NCBI RefSeq assembly: GCF_000381885.1
Contig: NZ_KB907212.1
Location: 372,001-436,000 of the forward strand
Origin: Actinomadura atramentaria DSM 43919
GTDB lineage: Bacteria; Actinomycetota; Actinomycetes; Streptosporangiales; Streptosporangiaceae
Length of the DNA stretch: 64,000 nt
Reading direction: 5' to 3'
Position 1 is the stretch's first letter. Each line of letters begins with the position of its first letter. The position numbers were made by a program, and so were the translations under genes. Positions 29,589 to 38,896 of the stretch are shown piece after piece. The notes beneath the pieces are model-generated. The model was not told where the DNA came from. It saw only the letters and a program-made list of their open reading frames with translations, and did not search any database.

Positions 29589-29596
29589 GTGGTGGG

Positions 29597-30781
29597 TCAG
29601 CGGGGGGTGATGCGCGTCGGTAGGGAAGCGAAGCCGCGGTCGTTGGACGAGTTCACCCGGCGCGCGTTCGCCGTGTCGATCTCGTAGTCCGCGACGACCG
29701 CCGTCAGCTCGCCCAGCGCGATGCGCGCCTCCAGCCGCCCGAGGCTCGCCCCCAGGCAGTGGTGCCGCCCGTTCCCGAACGCCAGCGACCCGCTCGTGTC
29801 GCGGTCGAGGTCGAACCGGTCGGGCTCGGCGAAGACCTCCGGGTCGCGGTTCGCGGCGCCGGTGAGCAGCAGGACGCGCGCGCCCGCCGGGATCGTCCGC
29901 CCGTGCAGTTCGACGTCCTCGACGGCGGTGCGCGCGATGGCCTGCGTCGGCGGGTCGTAGCGCAGCGCCTCCTCGACCCAGTCCTCGACGCGTCCCGCGA
30001 ACGCCTTCGCGCGCTGGTCGGGGTGCTCGTAGGCGGCGTGCCAGGCGTTGCCGAGCAGCAGCATCGTCGTCTCGATGCCCGCGCCGACGAGCAGGATCAG
30101 CACGCCGACGACCTCCTCGGGCGTCAGCCGGTCCTCGCCCTCGGCGGCGTCGAGCAGCCCGGACAGCAGGTCGTCGCGGCGCTCGCGGGCGCGCTCGACG
30201 GTCAGCTCGGTGTAGTAGCCGACGAGCGCGCCGATGGCGGCGACGGCCTCGGGCGGCAGGTCGGTGCCGTCGTCGTCCTCGGGCCGGTACATGATCGCCA
30301 TGCCGAGGTCGCGGACGCGGGCGCGGTCGGCCTCGGGGACGCCGACCAGTTCGGAGATGACGTCCGTCGGGAAACGCCCCGCGAAGTCCGTCATGAGGTC
30401 GAACGTCCCGCCGTCGAGGGCGGGTTCGAGGCACGCCAGGGCGATCTCGCGGATGCGCGGCGCGAGCTCCTGGACGCGCTTGGCCGTGAACGCGCGCGCC
30501 ACCAGGCTCCGCATCCGCGTGTGCTTCGGCGGGTCCATCGCGACGAACGAGAAGAACCGCTCCGCCTGCGGCCCCCAGAACGCGGGTTCGAGCCGGAGCC
30601 CGTTGCGGCTGGAGTACCGCGACGGGTCGCGCAGCGCCGCGAGGACGTCCGCGTGCCGGGAGATCGCCCAGAAGTCGTCCGCGTCGTTGCGGAAGACCGG
30701 GGCCTCCTCGCGGAGCCGCCGGTAGACGGGATAGGGGTCGCTCTGGATGCCGAAATCGAACGGGCTGTAGTGCAGGTCCAT
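29597..30781 (-). CDS. Cytochrome P450
   Basis: A 394-residue soluble bacterial P450 (class I). The I-helix oxygen-activation motif is GAGIETTMLLL, the K-helix ExxR is EALR, and the heme loop is FGNGRHHCLGASLGRLEA with the axial Cys. RMRSLVARAFTAKRV is the C-helix region. The ATG at 30781 has AGGAGG upstream. No ferredoxin or reductase is adjacent. It is divergent from a methyltransferase, which hints at but does not show a small tailoring locus. The substrate is unknown. Confidence 0.95.
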   Translation of the reverse strand: MDLHYSPFDFGIQSDPYPVYRRLREEAPVFRNDADDFWAISRHADVLAALRDPSRYSSRNGLRLEPAFWGPQAERFFSFVAMDPPKHTRMRSLVARAFTAKRVQELAPRIREIALACLEPALDGGTFDLMTDFAGRFPTDVISELVGVPEADRARVRDLGMAIMYRPEDDDGTDLPPEAVAAIGALVGYYTELTVERARERRDDLLSGLLDAAEGEDRLTPEEVVGVLILLVGAGIETTMLLLGNAWHAAYEHPDQRAKAFAGRVEDWVEEALRYDPPTQAIARTAVEDVELHGRTIPAGARVLLLTGAANRDPEVFAEPDRFDLDRDTSGSLAFGNGRHHCLGASLGRLEARIALGELTAVVADYEIDTANARRVNSSNDRGFASLPTRITPR

Positions 30782-30962
30782 GACCCGCCTCCTGGGATCG
30801 TCGCTGCGCACCGGGAACGATCATGGCCGGACGTGCGGGCTTATGCCACCAGTTCGCCGTATCTGCCCAACATGCCGGTCAACTGTCGCTATCACCGGAT
30901 GAGTGGGCACAATGGGCGGATCATGGTCCCTGCGGCGCGGGACCTGGGAAACCGAGGTTGCA

Positions 30963-31778
30963 GTGGACGACGAGCAGGCCCCCCGCGGGATCGACCCCAC
31001 CAAGGCCCACCCGGCCCGGCGGTACAACTACTGGCTCGGCGGCAAGGACAACTACGCCGCCGACCGCGAGTCCGCCGCCATCGTCGCCTCGGCGTTCCCG
31101 ACCGTGCGGCTCGCCGCCGTCGAGAACCGCAAGTTCCTCCGCCGCGCCGTCACGTACCTGACGGCGGACGCCGGAATCCGGCAGTTCCTCGACATCGGCA
31201 CCGGGCTGCCGTCCGCCGGGAACGTCCACGAGGTCGCGCAGGCCATCGCGCCCGAGTCGCGGATCGTGTACGCCGACAACGACCCGATCGTGCTCGTCCA
31301 CGCCCGCGCGCTGCTCACGAGCGTCCCCGAGGGGCGCACCGCCTACCTCGACGCGGACCTGCGCGACCCGGAGAAGATCGTCCGCCATCCCGACCTGCTG
31401 CGGACGCTGGACCTCGGCCGGCCGGTCGCGCTGATGCTCGTCGCGACGCTGCACTTCGTCACCGACGACGAGCGGCCGTACGAGATCTTCTCGACGCTGC
31501 GGGAGATCCTGCCGTCCGGCAGCCACGTCGTGATCTCGCACGCGACCGACGAGTACCTGACGCCGGAGGCGCGCGCCGAGGCGGACGCGGCGAACGTGCG
31601 CAGCGGCGTCCCGTTCCGGATGCGCTCCCGCGACGAGGTGCTGCGGTTCGTCGACGGCCTGGAACTCGTCGAGCCCGGGATCGGCTCGGTCGTGGACTGG
31701 CGGCCGGACGAACCGGTGGACGAGCGGCCCTCCGTCGAAGAGGTCTCGATGCTCTGCGTGGTCGCGCGCGTCCCCTGA
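30963..31778 (+). CDS. SAM-dependent methyltransferase, DUF574 family
   Basis: A 271-residue protein of the actinobacterial DUF574 (Methyltransf_19) family. The N-terminal signature PARRYNYWLGGKDNYAADRE is diagnostic, followed by FLDIGTGLPSAGNVHEVAQ, VYADNDPIVLVHARALL and ISHATDEY. Start alternatives are GTG 30963 and GTG 30903; the former gives the usual short N-terminus before the signature. Members of this abundant family have few known substrates. Its stop codon lies inside a small dyad shared with the convergent PPOX gene. Confidence 0.92.
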   Translation: MDDEQAPRGIDPTKAHPARRYNYWLGGKDNYAADRESAAIVASAFPTVRLAAVENRKFLRRAVTYLTADAGIRQFLDIGTGLPSAGNVHEVAQAIAPESRIVYADNDPIVLVHARALLTSVPEGRTAYLDADLRDPEKIVRHPDLLRTLDLGRPVALMLVATLHFVTDDERPYEIFSTLREILPSGSHVVISHATDEYLTPEARAEADAANVRSGVPFRMRSRDEVLRFVDGLELVEPGIGSVVDWRPDEPVDERPSVEEVSMLCVVARVP

Positions 31779-31792
31779 TCCGCGTCAGGGGA
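31771..31792. terminator. Dyad at convergent methyltransferase/PPOX ends
   Basis: TCCCCTGA and TCAGGGGA form a perfect 8-bp stem with a 6-nt loop; the two arms contain the stop codons of the convergent genes. It is a possible bidirectional terminator, short but well placed. Confidence 0.45.
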
Positions 31793-32183
31793 TCTCGCGG
31801 CGCGCCATGCCCTCGGCGGACGGGTCCACACCCCACGTGAACACCAGGCGCGGCCGGACTCGGATGACCTCGCCGCTCAGCCCGGACGGGGTTTCCTGGC
31901 CGGTGAGCGCCTCGGCCGTCCCGCGGATCTCGATGCCGCGCACCTTCCACGGGTCGAGGCTGGCGATGTCGTCCACGACGAACGCGACCTGCGGGTTCCG
32001 CTGGATGTTGCGGAACTTGCGGCTCGTACCGAGGTTGTAGCCGTAGATGTCGATCGTGCCGCGTTCGGCGTCGTACCGGTAGCCGACCGGATTGTTCTGC
32101 GGGTCGCCGTCCGGACCGACGGTCGCGAGGCGGCCGAGGCGCTGCGTGCGCAGGTAGGCGCGTTCCTGTTCGGTGAGGCTCAT
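31785..32183 (-). CDS. PPOX-class F420-dependent oxidoreductase
   Basis: A 132-residue split-barrel protein. LRTQRLGRLATVGPDGDPQN, NPVGYRYDAERGTIDIYG and RKFRNIQRNPQVAFVVDD match the small F420-dependent PPOX proteins of actinobacteria (the Rv2074/Rv1155-like group). The ATG at 32183 begins MSLTEQERAYL. It is unrelated in detail to the PPOX gene at 14079. Cofactor assignment is inferred from the family and the host group. Confidence 0.88.
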   Translation of the reverse strand: MSLTEQERAYLRTQRLGRLATVGPDGDPQNNPVGYRYDAERGTIDIYGYNLGTSRKFRNIQRNPQVAFVVDDIASLDPWKVRGIEIRGTAEALTGQETPSGLSGEVIRVRPRLVFTWGVDPSAEGMARREIP

Positions 32184-32283
32184 GGGACGAGCGTGCAACC
32201 TCAGGTGCGGTGGAGGTCAAGGCTTACATCGCCGCGTGTCGGGTAGCGGGGGAGGACCGTAACCGACGAAAGGCGCACGTCCG

Positions 32284-32970
32284 ATGAAACTGCCGTCTCC
32301 CGCCCGGTCCGTGGTGCGCAAGCCGCACGCGGTCCGCCGCACGCTCGGGGTGGAGACCGCGACGCGCCGCGGGCTGATCGGCGGCGTCGTCCCGCTCTGG
32401 CTCGGCGCGGGGCTCGCCGACTGGTGGTGCCACCGGCGCACGCACATCGAGCGCAACGCGGGCGCGCACGAGTCGGTGATCCACTCGCTGATGATGGCCG
32501 AGGCGGGCGTCCCGGTGGTGCTCGGGCTGTTCTGCGAGGTCAACTCGGGCGTCCTCGCGGTGTGCGGCGGCGCGCTCGGCGTCCACGCCGCGACGGCCGC
32601 GTGGGACGTGAGCTACGCCGAGGACCGCCGCCGCGTCACGCCGTTCGAGCAGCACTGCCACAGCCTGCTGGAGGTCGTGCCGCTGATGGCGACCGGGTTC
32701 CTCGCCGTCCTGCACTGGGACCAGGCGCGGGCGCTGTTCGGCCGGGACCTGCACCGCGCCGACCTGCGGGTGCGCCGGAAGCGCCCCGACCCGCTGTCGT
32801 GGCGGACGCGGCTCGCGCTGCTCGGCGCGATGGGCGTGTTCGGCGCGCTGCCGTACGCCGAGGAGATGGTCCGGTGCCTGCGGGCGCGCCGGACGATCCG
32901 CGCGACGCCGCCCGCCGAGGAGCCGCCGACCAGGACGCTCACCTTCGCCGCCGATCAAGAGATCCGGTAA
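32284..32970 (+). CDS. Membrane protein with conserved-looking histidines, unknown function
   Basis: A 228-residue protein with about four hydrophobic segments. Histidine-rich loops are DWWCHRRTHIE, HESVIHSLMMAE and EQHCHSLLEVVP, spaced like ligands of a membrane di-metal centre. The C-terminus is basic and polar. It precedes the large catalase by about 80 nt on the same strand, so the two may be cotranscribed under oxidative or stationary-phase stress. I recall similar proteins near catalase or stress genes in other bacteria but cannot name the family. No function is claimed. Confidence 0.75.
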   Translation: MKLPSPARSVVRKPHAVRRTLGVETATRRGLIGGVVPLWLGAGLADWWCHRRTHIERNAGAHESVIHSLMMAEAGVPVVLGLFCEVNSGVLAVCGGALGVHAATAAWDVSYAEDRRRVTPFEQHCHSLLEVVPLMATGFLAVLHWDQARALFGRDLHRADLRVRRKRPDPLSWRTRLALLGAMGVFGALPYAEEMVRCLRARRTIRATPPAEEPPTRTLTFAADQEIR

Positions 32971-33053
32971 TTCGCGGTAAAACCTGCATATCGCCACGCC
33001 TTCCGGGCACGACTCGCTCCGCGATGCCGGATACGGAACGGAAGGTGGCGAGG

Positions 33054-35117
33054 ATGGCGAACGGTCGCCGCGATGCCAAGGACGAGCAACTGGAGAACTA
33101 CCGGGTCTCTCCCCAGGACGCGCCGTTGACGACGGATCAGGGCATCCAGGTCGACGACACCGACAACTCGCTGACCGTGGGCCAGCGCGGGCCGACGCTG
33201 CTGCAGGACTTCATCCTGCGCGAGAAGATCACGCACTTCGACCACGAGCGCATTCCCGAACGCGTCGTCCACGCGCGCGGGGCGGGCGCTTACGGCGTCT
33301 TCCAGGTGTACGGCGACTCCCTCGCCGAATACACGCGCGCGGAATTCCTGCGCGACCCGTCGATCGAGACGCCGGTGTTCGTGCGTTTCTCGACCGTCGC
33401 CGGATCGCGCGGGTCCGCCGACACCGTGCGCGACGTCCGCGGGTTCGCCACCAAGTTCTACACGAACCAGGGGAACTTCGACCTGGTCGGCAACAACATG
33501 CCGGTGTTCTTCATCCAGGACGGGATCAAGTTCCCCGACTTCGTCCACGCGGTGAAGCCGGAACCGCACAACGAGATTCCGCAGGCGCAGTCCGCGCACG
33601 ACACGCTCTGGGATTTCGTCCAGCTCCAGCCCGAGACGATCCACATGATGATGTGGGCCATGTCGGACCGGGCGCTGCCGCGCAGCTACGCGCAGATGCA
33701 GGGGTTCGGAGTCCACACGTTCCGGCTGGTCAACGACCGCGACGAGGCGACGTTCGTCAAGTTCCACTGGAAGCCCAAGGCGGGCGTCCACTCGATGGAC
33801 TGGGACGAGACGCAGAAGGTCGCGGGCAAGGACCCGGACTTCAACCGGCGCGACCTGTGGGACCGCATCGAGAAGGGGAACTACCCGGAATACGAACTCG
33901 GGGTGCAGCTCGTCCCGGCCGCCGACGAGCACAAGTTCGACTTCGACCTGCTCGACCCCACCAAGATCATTCCCGAGGAAGAGGTGCCGGTCCGGCCGGT
34001 CGGGAAGCTCGTCCTCAACCGTAACCCGAACAACTTCTTCGCGGAGACCGAGCAGGTCGCGTTCTGCATCGCGAACGTGGTGCCCGGCATCGACTTCACC
34101 GACGACCCGCTGCTGCAGGCGCGGATCTTCTCCTACCTCGACACGCAGCTCATCCGGCTCGGCGGGCCGAATTTCCCGCAGATTCCGGTGAACCAGCCCG
34201 TCGCGCCGGTGCGGAACCACCACCGCGACGGCTACCACCAGATGCGCATCGACACGCCGCACACGTCGTACCACAAGAACTCGATCTCCGGCGGCTGTCC
34301 CGCGCTCGCCGGGGACACCGCTTTCCGGCACTATCCGGAACAGGTCGACGGAAAGCTCATCCGGAAGCGCGCCGAAAGCTTCGAGGACCATTATTCGCAG
34401 GCGACGCTGTTCTGGAACAGCATGGCCGACTTCGAGAAGGAGCACATCGTTTCGGCGTTCCGGTTCGAGCTCGGCAAGGTCGACGACGCGTCCATTCGGG
34501 AAGGCGTCGTCAAGCACCTCAACCACGTCGACCACGGGCTCGCGACGCAGGTCGCCGAGGGCGTCGGCGTGCCGGTGCCGGACGAGGTCCTGCCGAACCA
34601 CGGCCGGACGTCGCCCGCGCTCAGCCAACTCAACCTCGTCGGCGAGCCGCTGCCCGGCCGCAAGGTGGCGGTGCTCGTCGCGGACGGCAGCGACTCGTCC
34701 TCGATCGTCGCCGCCGGGGAGGCGCTCGCCACCAAGGGCGCGGTGCCCGAACTGCTCGCGCGGACGGACGGCGTCGTCCAGGCCGCGGACGGCGGGCGCG
34801 TCGAGGTCACGCGGGCGCTGCCGACGATGGCGTCGGTGCTGTACGACGCGATCCTCGTCCCGGACGGCGAACGCGCCGCCGACACCCTCTCCGGGGACGG
34901 CCTCGCGGTCTTCTTCGTGACGGAGGCGTACAAGCACGGCAAGCCGATCGCCGCCGTGGGCGCGGGCGCGAAGGTCCTCGAACGCGCCGGGGTGCCCCAG
35001 GACGCGCCGGGCGTCCTCGTCGCGGCGACGGCGGACGAGTCCTTCGTCCGCGCGTTCCTCGACGCGGCGAGCGGCCAGCGCTTCTGGTCCCGGGACGTGG
35101 CCCACATCCCGGCCTGA
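33054..35117 (+). CDS. katE: Large-subunit monofunctional catalase (KatE/HPII type)
   Basis: A 687-residue clade-2 catalase. The catalytic His is in [16 protein letters not shown], the distal Asn in [12 protein letters not shown], and the heme-ligand Tyr in [18 protein letters not shown]-terminal flavodoxin/GATase-like domain (about 530-687; [30 protein letters not shown]) marks the large-subunit type. ATG 33054 ([12 protein letters not shown]) has GAAGGTGG upstream; ATG 33024 is an alternative ten codons earlier. It detoxifies hydrogen peroxide, often in stationary phase. Confidence 0.96.
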   Translation: MANGRRDAKDEQLENYRVSPQDAPLTTDQGIQVDDTDNSLTVGQRGPTLLQDFILREKITHFDHERIPERVVHARGAGAYGVFQVYGDSLAEYTRAEFLRDPSIETPVFVRFSTVAGSRGSADTVRDVRGFATKFYTNQGNFDLVGNNMPVFFIQDGIKFPDFVHAVKPEPHNEIPQAQSAHDTLWDFVQLQPETIHMMMWAMSDRALPRSYAQMQGFGVHTFRLVNDRDEATFVKFHWKPKAGVHSMDWDETQKVAGKDPDFNRRDLWDRIEKGNYPEYELGVQLVPAADEHKFDFDLLDPTKIIPEEEVPVRPVGKLVLNRNPNNFFAETEQVAFCIANVVPGIDFTDDPLLQARIFSYLDTQLIRLGGPNFPQIPVNQPVAPVRNHHRDGYHQMRIDTPHTSYHKNSISGGCPALAGDTAFRHYPEQVDGKLIRKRAESFEDHYSQATLFWNSMADFEKEHIVSAFRFELGKVDDASIREGVVKHLNHVDHGLATQVAEGVGVPVPDEVLPNHGRTSPALSQLNLVGEPLPGRKVAVLVADGSDSSSIVAAGEALATKGAVPELLARTDGVVQAADGGRVEVTRALPTMASVLYDAILVPDGERAADTLSGDGLAVFFVTEAYKHGKPIAAVGAGAKVLERAGVPQDAPGVLVAATADESFVRAFLDAASGQRFWSRDVAHIPA

Positions 35118-35132
35118 CCGACCCGCGAACGC

Positions 35133-35176
35133 CAGGCGCCCAGGGCCGCGACGACCAACGCGACCTTGGGCGCCTG
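35133..35176. terminator. Hairpin downstream of katE
   Basis: CAGGCGCCCA (35133-35142) pairs with TGGGCGCCTG (35167-35176), a 10-bp perfect stem with a 24-nt loop, 16 nt past the catalase stop and ahead of the convergent MaoC-like gene stop at 35243. Confidence 0.55.
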
Positions 35177-35242
35177 CCGTATGCGCCCAGCCGTCCTGCG
35201 CGGGCCGTCGTGCGGGCCGCAGTGGCCGACGCCCTGCGGCGT

Positions 35243-35701
35243 TCAGCCGGACGTGACGACGTACATGATCCAGTCGGCGATCACGGCGGTGCGCGGACTC
35301 GTGCCGCCGTCGTCCACCTCCATCGTGTTGCGCGTCGTGACGCGGGTCCGGCCGGGCTCCTTCTCCACGGCCTCCACCAACTCGGCCCGAACCCGCACCC
35401 GCGCCCCCGTCGGAACCGGGCGCACGAACCGCACCCGGTCGAGCCCGTAGTTGAGGGCGTAGCCGCCGCGCAACCTCAGCTCGCGCTTGTGGAAAGCCGC
35501 GAGCATCGACAACAGGAGGAACCCCGAAACCGCCCGCTCACCCGCCGCCCCGACCGGCGACGGACGACGCCCGAGAAAGTCCTCCCGCAGAAACGTGGCC
35601 TGGCAGAACGCCTCCTCGTCCTGCGGCCCGACCTCGACCCACCCGGACTGGAACAGCTCCGTCCCGGGCGCACCCGCAAGGTCGTCGAGCGTGTACGGCA
35701 T
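35243..35701 (-). CDS. MaoC/NodN-like hotdog protein lacking the hydratase dyad
   Basis: A 152-residue single-hotdog protein. NYGLDRVRFVRPVPTGARVR is the signature strand-turn region of NodN/MaoC dehydratases, and AVSGFLLLSMLAAF fits the central helix. However, the catalytic segment that normally reads like TGDxxxIHxD is replaced by ATFLREDFLGRRPSPVG, so the Asp and His of the hydratase dyad are missing. The ATG at 35701 follows GAGGGAG. It may bind acyl-CoA/ACP without hydrating, or use other residues. The upstream 1 kb contains only repeats. Confidence 0.78.
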   Translation of the reverse strand: MPYTLDDLAGAPGTELFQSGWVEVGPQDEEAFCQATFLREDFLGRRPSPVGAAGERAVSGFLLLSMLAAFHKRELRLRGGYALNYGLDRVRFVRPVPTGARVRVRAELVEAVEKEPGRTRVTTRNTMEVDDGGTSPRTAVIADWIMYVVTSG

Positions 35702-36457
35702 CGGCAACTCCCTCGAACGACAACGGCCCGCCAGGACGCTAACCGCCCGCCCACCTCCGACCGGACGCCACCCCCGAAAAGCCCCGACGCCACCGTGCAG
35801 CCGGAACAACCCCACAACGAACTCAGCACACAACCGCGCGCGCTTCCTCCCGGCCGAGCACCGCTCGACGCGGCGCGCAACGGATACGCCCCTCCGACTT
35901 CCGCCAACCCGTGGACTCCGCACGGCATGAGCCCGGCGCCACCGGGACGGCCACGCAACGGGTTCATTACCGCCAAGCGCGCGCTTTCTCCCGGTTGAGC
36001 ACCGCTCAACGCGGCCCGCAACGGATAACACCCAACGTCCAACTTCCGTGAACACGTGGACTGCCCACGGAACGACACGAGCCCGGCGTCACCGGACGGC
36101 CACGCAACGGATTCAGTACCACTAAGCGCGCGCTTTCTCCCGATTGAGCACCGCTCGACGCGGCCCGCGATGGGTACGCCCAACCTCCGACTTCCGTGAA
36201 CACGCGGACTCCGCGCCGCACGACACGAGCACGGCACTCACGCCCGACACCTCGCTGCGGCGCCGCGACACGGTGGCTCGCTGCGATGCATCGGCCGGCA
36301 GCGCGGCAGTCCGGGGTGGGCGGCCCGATTGTGCTGCTGGCGGTTACCTGGCCGCCTGGTTGCGCGGTGGCCCAGTCGCACGGGGACCTGGCGGCCGGTG
36401 GATCGGCGGTGTGTGATCCGGCGGCGTGGACCGGCGGCTGGCGACTCGGCAGCATTT
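35702..36457. repeat. Gene-free region with three ~147-bp direct repeats
   Basis: Copies begin near 35835, 35978 and 36126. Each carries CGCGCTT(C/T)CTCCCG, GAGCACCGCTC(G/A)ACGCGGC and (C/G)AACGGATA, then ACTTCCG(T/C), GTGGACT and ACACGAGC-like blocks, ending in GGCCACGCAACGG. The three copies diverge by roughly 15%. The reverse strand gives repeated peptides such as RVERCS and RKRALS, but these have no ribosome sites and shift frames between copies. I see no gene here. Confidence 0.75.
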
Positions 36458-36537
36458 GACCGGTGGACCGGTGGACCGGTGGACCGGTGGACCGGTGGAC
36501 CGGTGGCGCGGTGGGCCGGTGGTGCGGTGGGCCAGGG
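36458..36537. repeat. 8-bp minisatellite upstream of enoyl-CoA hydratase
   Basis: Six perfect copies of GACCGGTG (36458-36505) are followed by degenerate units such as GCGCGGTG, GGCCGGTG and GTGCGGTG. GACCGGT contains the palindrome ACCGGT, so each unit carries a small dyad. The array lies about 185 bp before the hydratase start and could alter promoter spacing if copy number varies. Confidence 0.9.
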
Positions 36538-36721
36538 GTGCGGTGGCTTGGTGGCTCGGCTCTGTAGTGCGTCTGGCCCTTTCGCGCGGTGCGGTGCGTT
36601 CGGTCGGCGGGCCGTGTTGCTGGGCGGTAGGACCGAGTCGGGTTCGGTCGGCTTCGGGTGGGCGCGCTATAAAGCGAGGACGGCCGCGGCGCGCGTGCCG
36701 CCGTTTCGGGAGGGAGACCCG

Positions 36722-37486
36722 GTGAGCGAAGAGACCGTCGTCCGGTACGAGGTGGAGCGCGGAATCGCGACGATCACGCTGGACTCGCCCGCGAACCGCA
36801 ACGCGCTGTCCGCGGCGCTGCGCACGGGCCTCGCCGCCGCGATCGAGCGCGCGGGCGCCGACGACGCGGTGCGCGGCGTCGTCCTGACCGGCAGCGGCAC
36901 GGTGTTCTGCGCCGGCGCGGACCTGAAGGAGATCGCGTCCGGCGCCCCGCCCGCCGGGCCGGGCATCCCGGATATCCTCACCGCGCTGCTCGATCTGCCG
37001 AAGCCCGTCGTCGCGCGGCTGAACGGCACCGTCCGCGCGGGCGGCGTGGGGCTCGTCGCCGCGTGCGACATCGCGGTCGCCCCGGACGACGTGACGTTCG
37101 CGTTCACCGAGGTCCGCATCGGCGTCGCCCCCGCGATGATCGCCGTGGCGTGCGCGCCGCGCATGACGTCCCGCGCGGCGTCCCGCTACTTCCTGACGGG
37201 CGAGACCTTCACCGCCGCGGACGCCGTCGCCGCGGGCCTCGTCACCGCCGCCTGCCCGCGCGACGAACTCGACACCGTCGTCACCGCCATGCTCGACGGC
37301 ATCCGCCGCGCCGAACCGAACGCCCTCGCGGCGACGAAACGCCTCGTCCGCGACCTCCCCGGCCTGGACCGCACCGAGGCGTTCTCCCGAGCCGAACGCC
37401 TCTCGGCCGAACTCTTCGTCAGCCCGGAAGCCGACGAGGGCCGCCGCTCCTTCTTCGAGAAGCGCCCGCCTTCCTGGGCACTCTGA
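36722..37486 (+). CDS. Enoyl-CoA hydratase/isomerase family protein
   Basis: A 254-residue crotonase-fold enzyme. The oxyanion-hole segments are FCAGADLKEIA and LNGTVRAGGVGLVAACDIAVA, and the catalytic Glu region is FAFTEVRIGVAPAMI. The first active-site Glu of classical hydratases (in the GGGxEL box) is replaced by the GGVGLV type, as in methylglutaconyl-CoA hydratase-like members. So a true hydratase of straight-chain enoyl-CoA is not certain. GTG 36722 is preceded by GGGAGGGAGA. It stands alone. Confidence 0.9.
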   Translation: MSEETVVRYEVERGIATITLDSPANRNALSAALRTGLAAAIERAGADDAVRGVVLTGSGTVFCAGADLKEIASGAPPAGPGIPDILTALLDLPKPVVARLNGTVRAGGVGLVAACDIAVAPDDVTFAFTEVRIGVAPAMIAVACAPRMTSRAASRYFLTGETFTAADAVAAGLVTAACPRDELDTVVTAMLDGIRRAEPNALAATKRLVRDLPGLDRTEAFSRAERLSAELFVSPEADEGRRSFFEKRPPSWAL

Positions 37487-38127
37487 CGCTTTCCGGACGA
37501 CCTGCATGCGGTGACCGAACCCCGCAGGCGGACCGTTCCAAGGCGCCGGACGTTCGTGCGCTGCGCGGTTCGCACACCGCCGATGCGTCCTGGCGCAATC
37601 GTTCGCCGCGCGCGGTTCGCGTTGGTGCGGTGGGTCGGCCTTCAGGCAACCGGCGATCGTGCGTGGTCAATTCGACGGCTGCCGGGGTGGTGACCGGGTC
37701 GCAACGTGGTGACCCGCGCCCGTAAAAGCTGGTGACCGTGCGTTCAGCAGTTGGTTCCCGTCGCGCGGTCCATGACGCGGGGTGGTTCGTCCGACGTCCG
37801 TGCGCGGTCTGGAGTCGTGGCCGTTCGTGGATCGCTCTCGGCGCGCGGTCGCGCGTCGCCGCCCTCGACCGACGACTGTTCGCGATGTCGCGTCTCGACG
37901 GTTGCTCAATCGCGGGAACGTAGGCCGTCCGCGCGCAGCGTCCTGTCCGCTTGGGAGGTCGTCCAGGCGCTCGCAGACTGACCCCGCTGTCGGAACAAGG
38001 CGTGACTAGGAGCGAACAAGCCGCGCGGGGGAGTCCGCGACGCTGATCTCCCTCCGACGGGGGAGGCTCGCGAACGGCGACCACCCGGATGCTCGGACAG
38101 ACGGGTTCCGAGCGCCAAGGAGTCATC
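37487..38127. other. Gene-free stretch
   Basis: Nothing convincing is seen. The stretch is GC-rich with no ribosome site followed by a credible frame. Open frames on either strand give arginine/serine-rich low-complexity peptides. A small hairpin CTCCCTCCGACGGGGGAG near 38047-38064 precedes the membrane-protein gene and could be part of its leader. Confidence 0.6.
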
Positions 38128-38694
38128 GTGATCAGCGGAAGCGCGGTTGCACAACGGAATGCCTTCCGAACGGACATACCGCCGTGGGCGCGACGCGCGG
38201 CGGCCCTCGCGGCGCTCACCACGCTGCCGTCCGGCCTCTGGCGGCTGCCGCTGGCGTTCGGTTATTCGATGGGCCTCGGCCCGGACGTGTCGCAGACCCT
38301 GGGCGCGCCCGGCTGGGGATCGGCGTACATAGTCGCGCTCAGCGTGCTCGCGGAAGGACTGGCCTTCCTGACGCTCGGACTCGTCCGACCGTGGGGCGAG
38401 CGGTGGCCGCGCTGGGTGCCGTTCGCGGGCGGTCGGCCGATCGCCGTCCGGAGCGCGGTCGTCCCGGCCGTGCTGGGCGGCTTCGCGATCACCGCACTCG
38501 CCGTCGCCTACCTCGCGGCGGCAATCCTGGGCAACGGCCCCGGCGAGGGATCGCACGGCCCGGCACTGTGGCTCATGTACGCGTGCTACGCGCCACTGAT
38601 CGCATGGGGCCCGCTGCTGTTGGCGGTGACGCTCCACTACTACCGGCGGCGGACGGGCGGGGCGGACCTCAGCCGTCCCGATCCCGTTCGGTGA
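38128..38694 (+). CDS. Small integral membrane protein, unknown function
   Basis: A 188-residue protein with four predicted helices: around AALAALTTLPSGLWRLPLAF, YIVALSVLAEGLAFLTLGLV, AVVPAVLGGFAITALAVAYL and WLMYACYAPLIAWGPLLLAV. Short basic loops lie between them (RPWGERWPRW, YYRRRTGG at the C-terminus). GTG 38128 is preceded by AAGGAG at ideal distance; ATG 38089 is an upstream alternative. The 3' end overlaps the convergent DUF2945 gene by 26 bp. Family and function are not recognised. Confidence 0.8.
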   Translation: MISGSAVAQRNAFRTDIPPWARRAAALAALTTLPSGLWRLPLAFGYSMGLGPDVSQTLGAPGWGSAYIVALSVLAEGLAFLTLGLVRPWGERWPRWVPFAGGRPIAVRSAVVPAVLGGFAITALAVAYLAAAILGNGPGEGSHGPALWLMYACYAPLIAWGPLLLAVTLHYYRRRTGGADLSRPDPVR

Positions 38695-38896
38695 GCGCGG
38701 ACGGCCGGTGGACGGCCTTCTTCCCGCTCTTGTCGCTGCGGACCAGGTACTGCGGGTCGTCCTCCGACGCGGCGACCTCCCGCCCCGCCGCGCGCGTCCG
38801 CTCGGTGATCCGACCCTCGACACGGCCGGGAACGCGGACCCCGTGGCTGCTCCACTCGACCTCGTCGCCCGGTGCGAACTCCTGTTCACCACCCAT
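38669..38896 (-). CDS. DUF2945 (HVA1-like) small protein
   Basis: A 75-residue basic/acidic protein with the DUF2945 pattern: FAPGDEVEWSSHG, RVPGRVEGRITERT and DDPQYLVRSDKSGKKAVHRP. It is the small SH3/Tudor-like domain found in bacteria and fungi (hypervirulence-associated HVA1 in fungi). The ATG at 38896 has GGAGG upstream. The function is unknown; it is often near stress or DNA-repair genes. It overlaps the convergent membrane gene by 26 bp. Confidence 0.88.
   Translation of the reverse strand: MGGEQEFAPGDEVEWSSHGVRVPGRVEGRITERTRAAGREVAASEDDPQYLVRSDKSGKKAVHRPSALTERDRDG

Noticed and set aside
29300..31800. Biosynthetic gene cluster suggested by the P450, methyltransferases and exporters.
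   Set aside because: No polyketide, peptide, terpene or RiPP core enzyme is present in the window and the genes are scattered in different operons.
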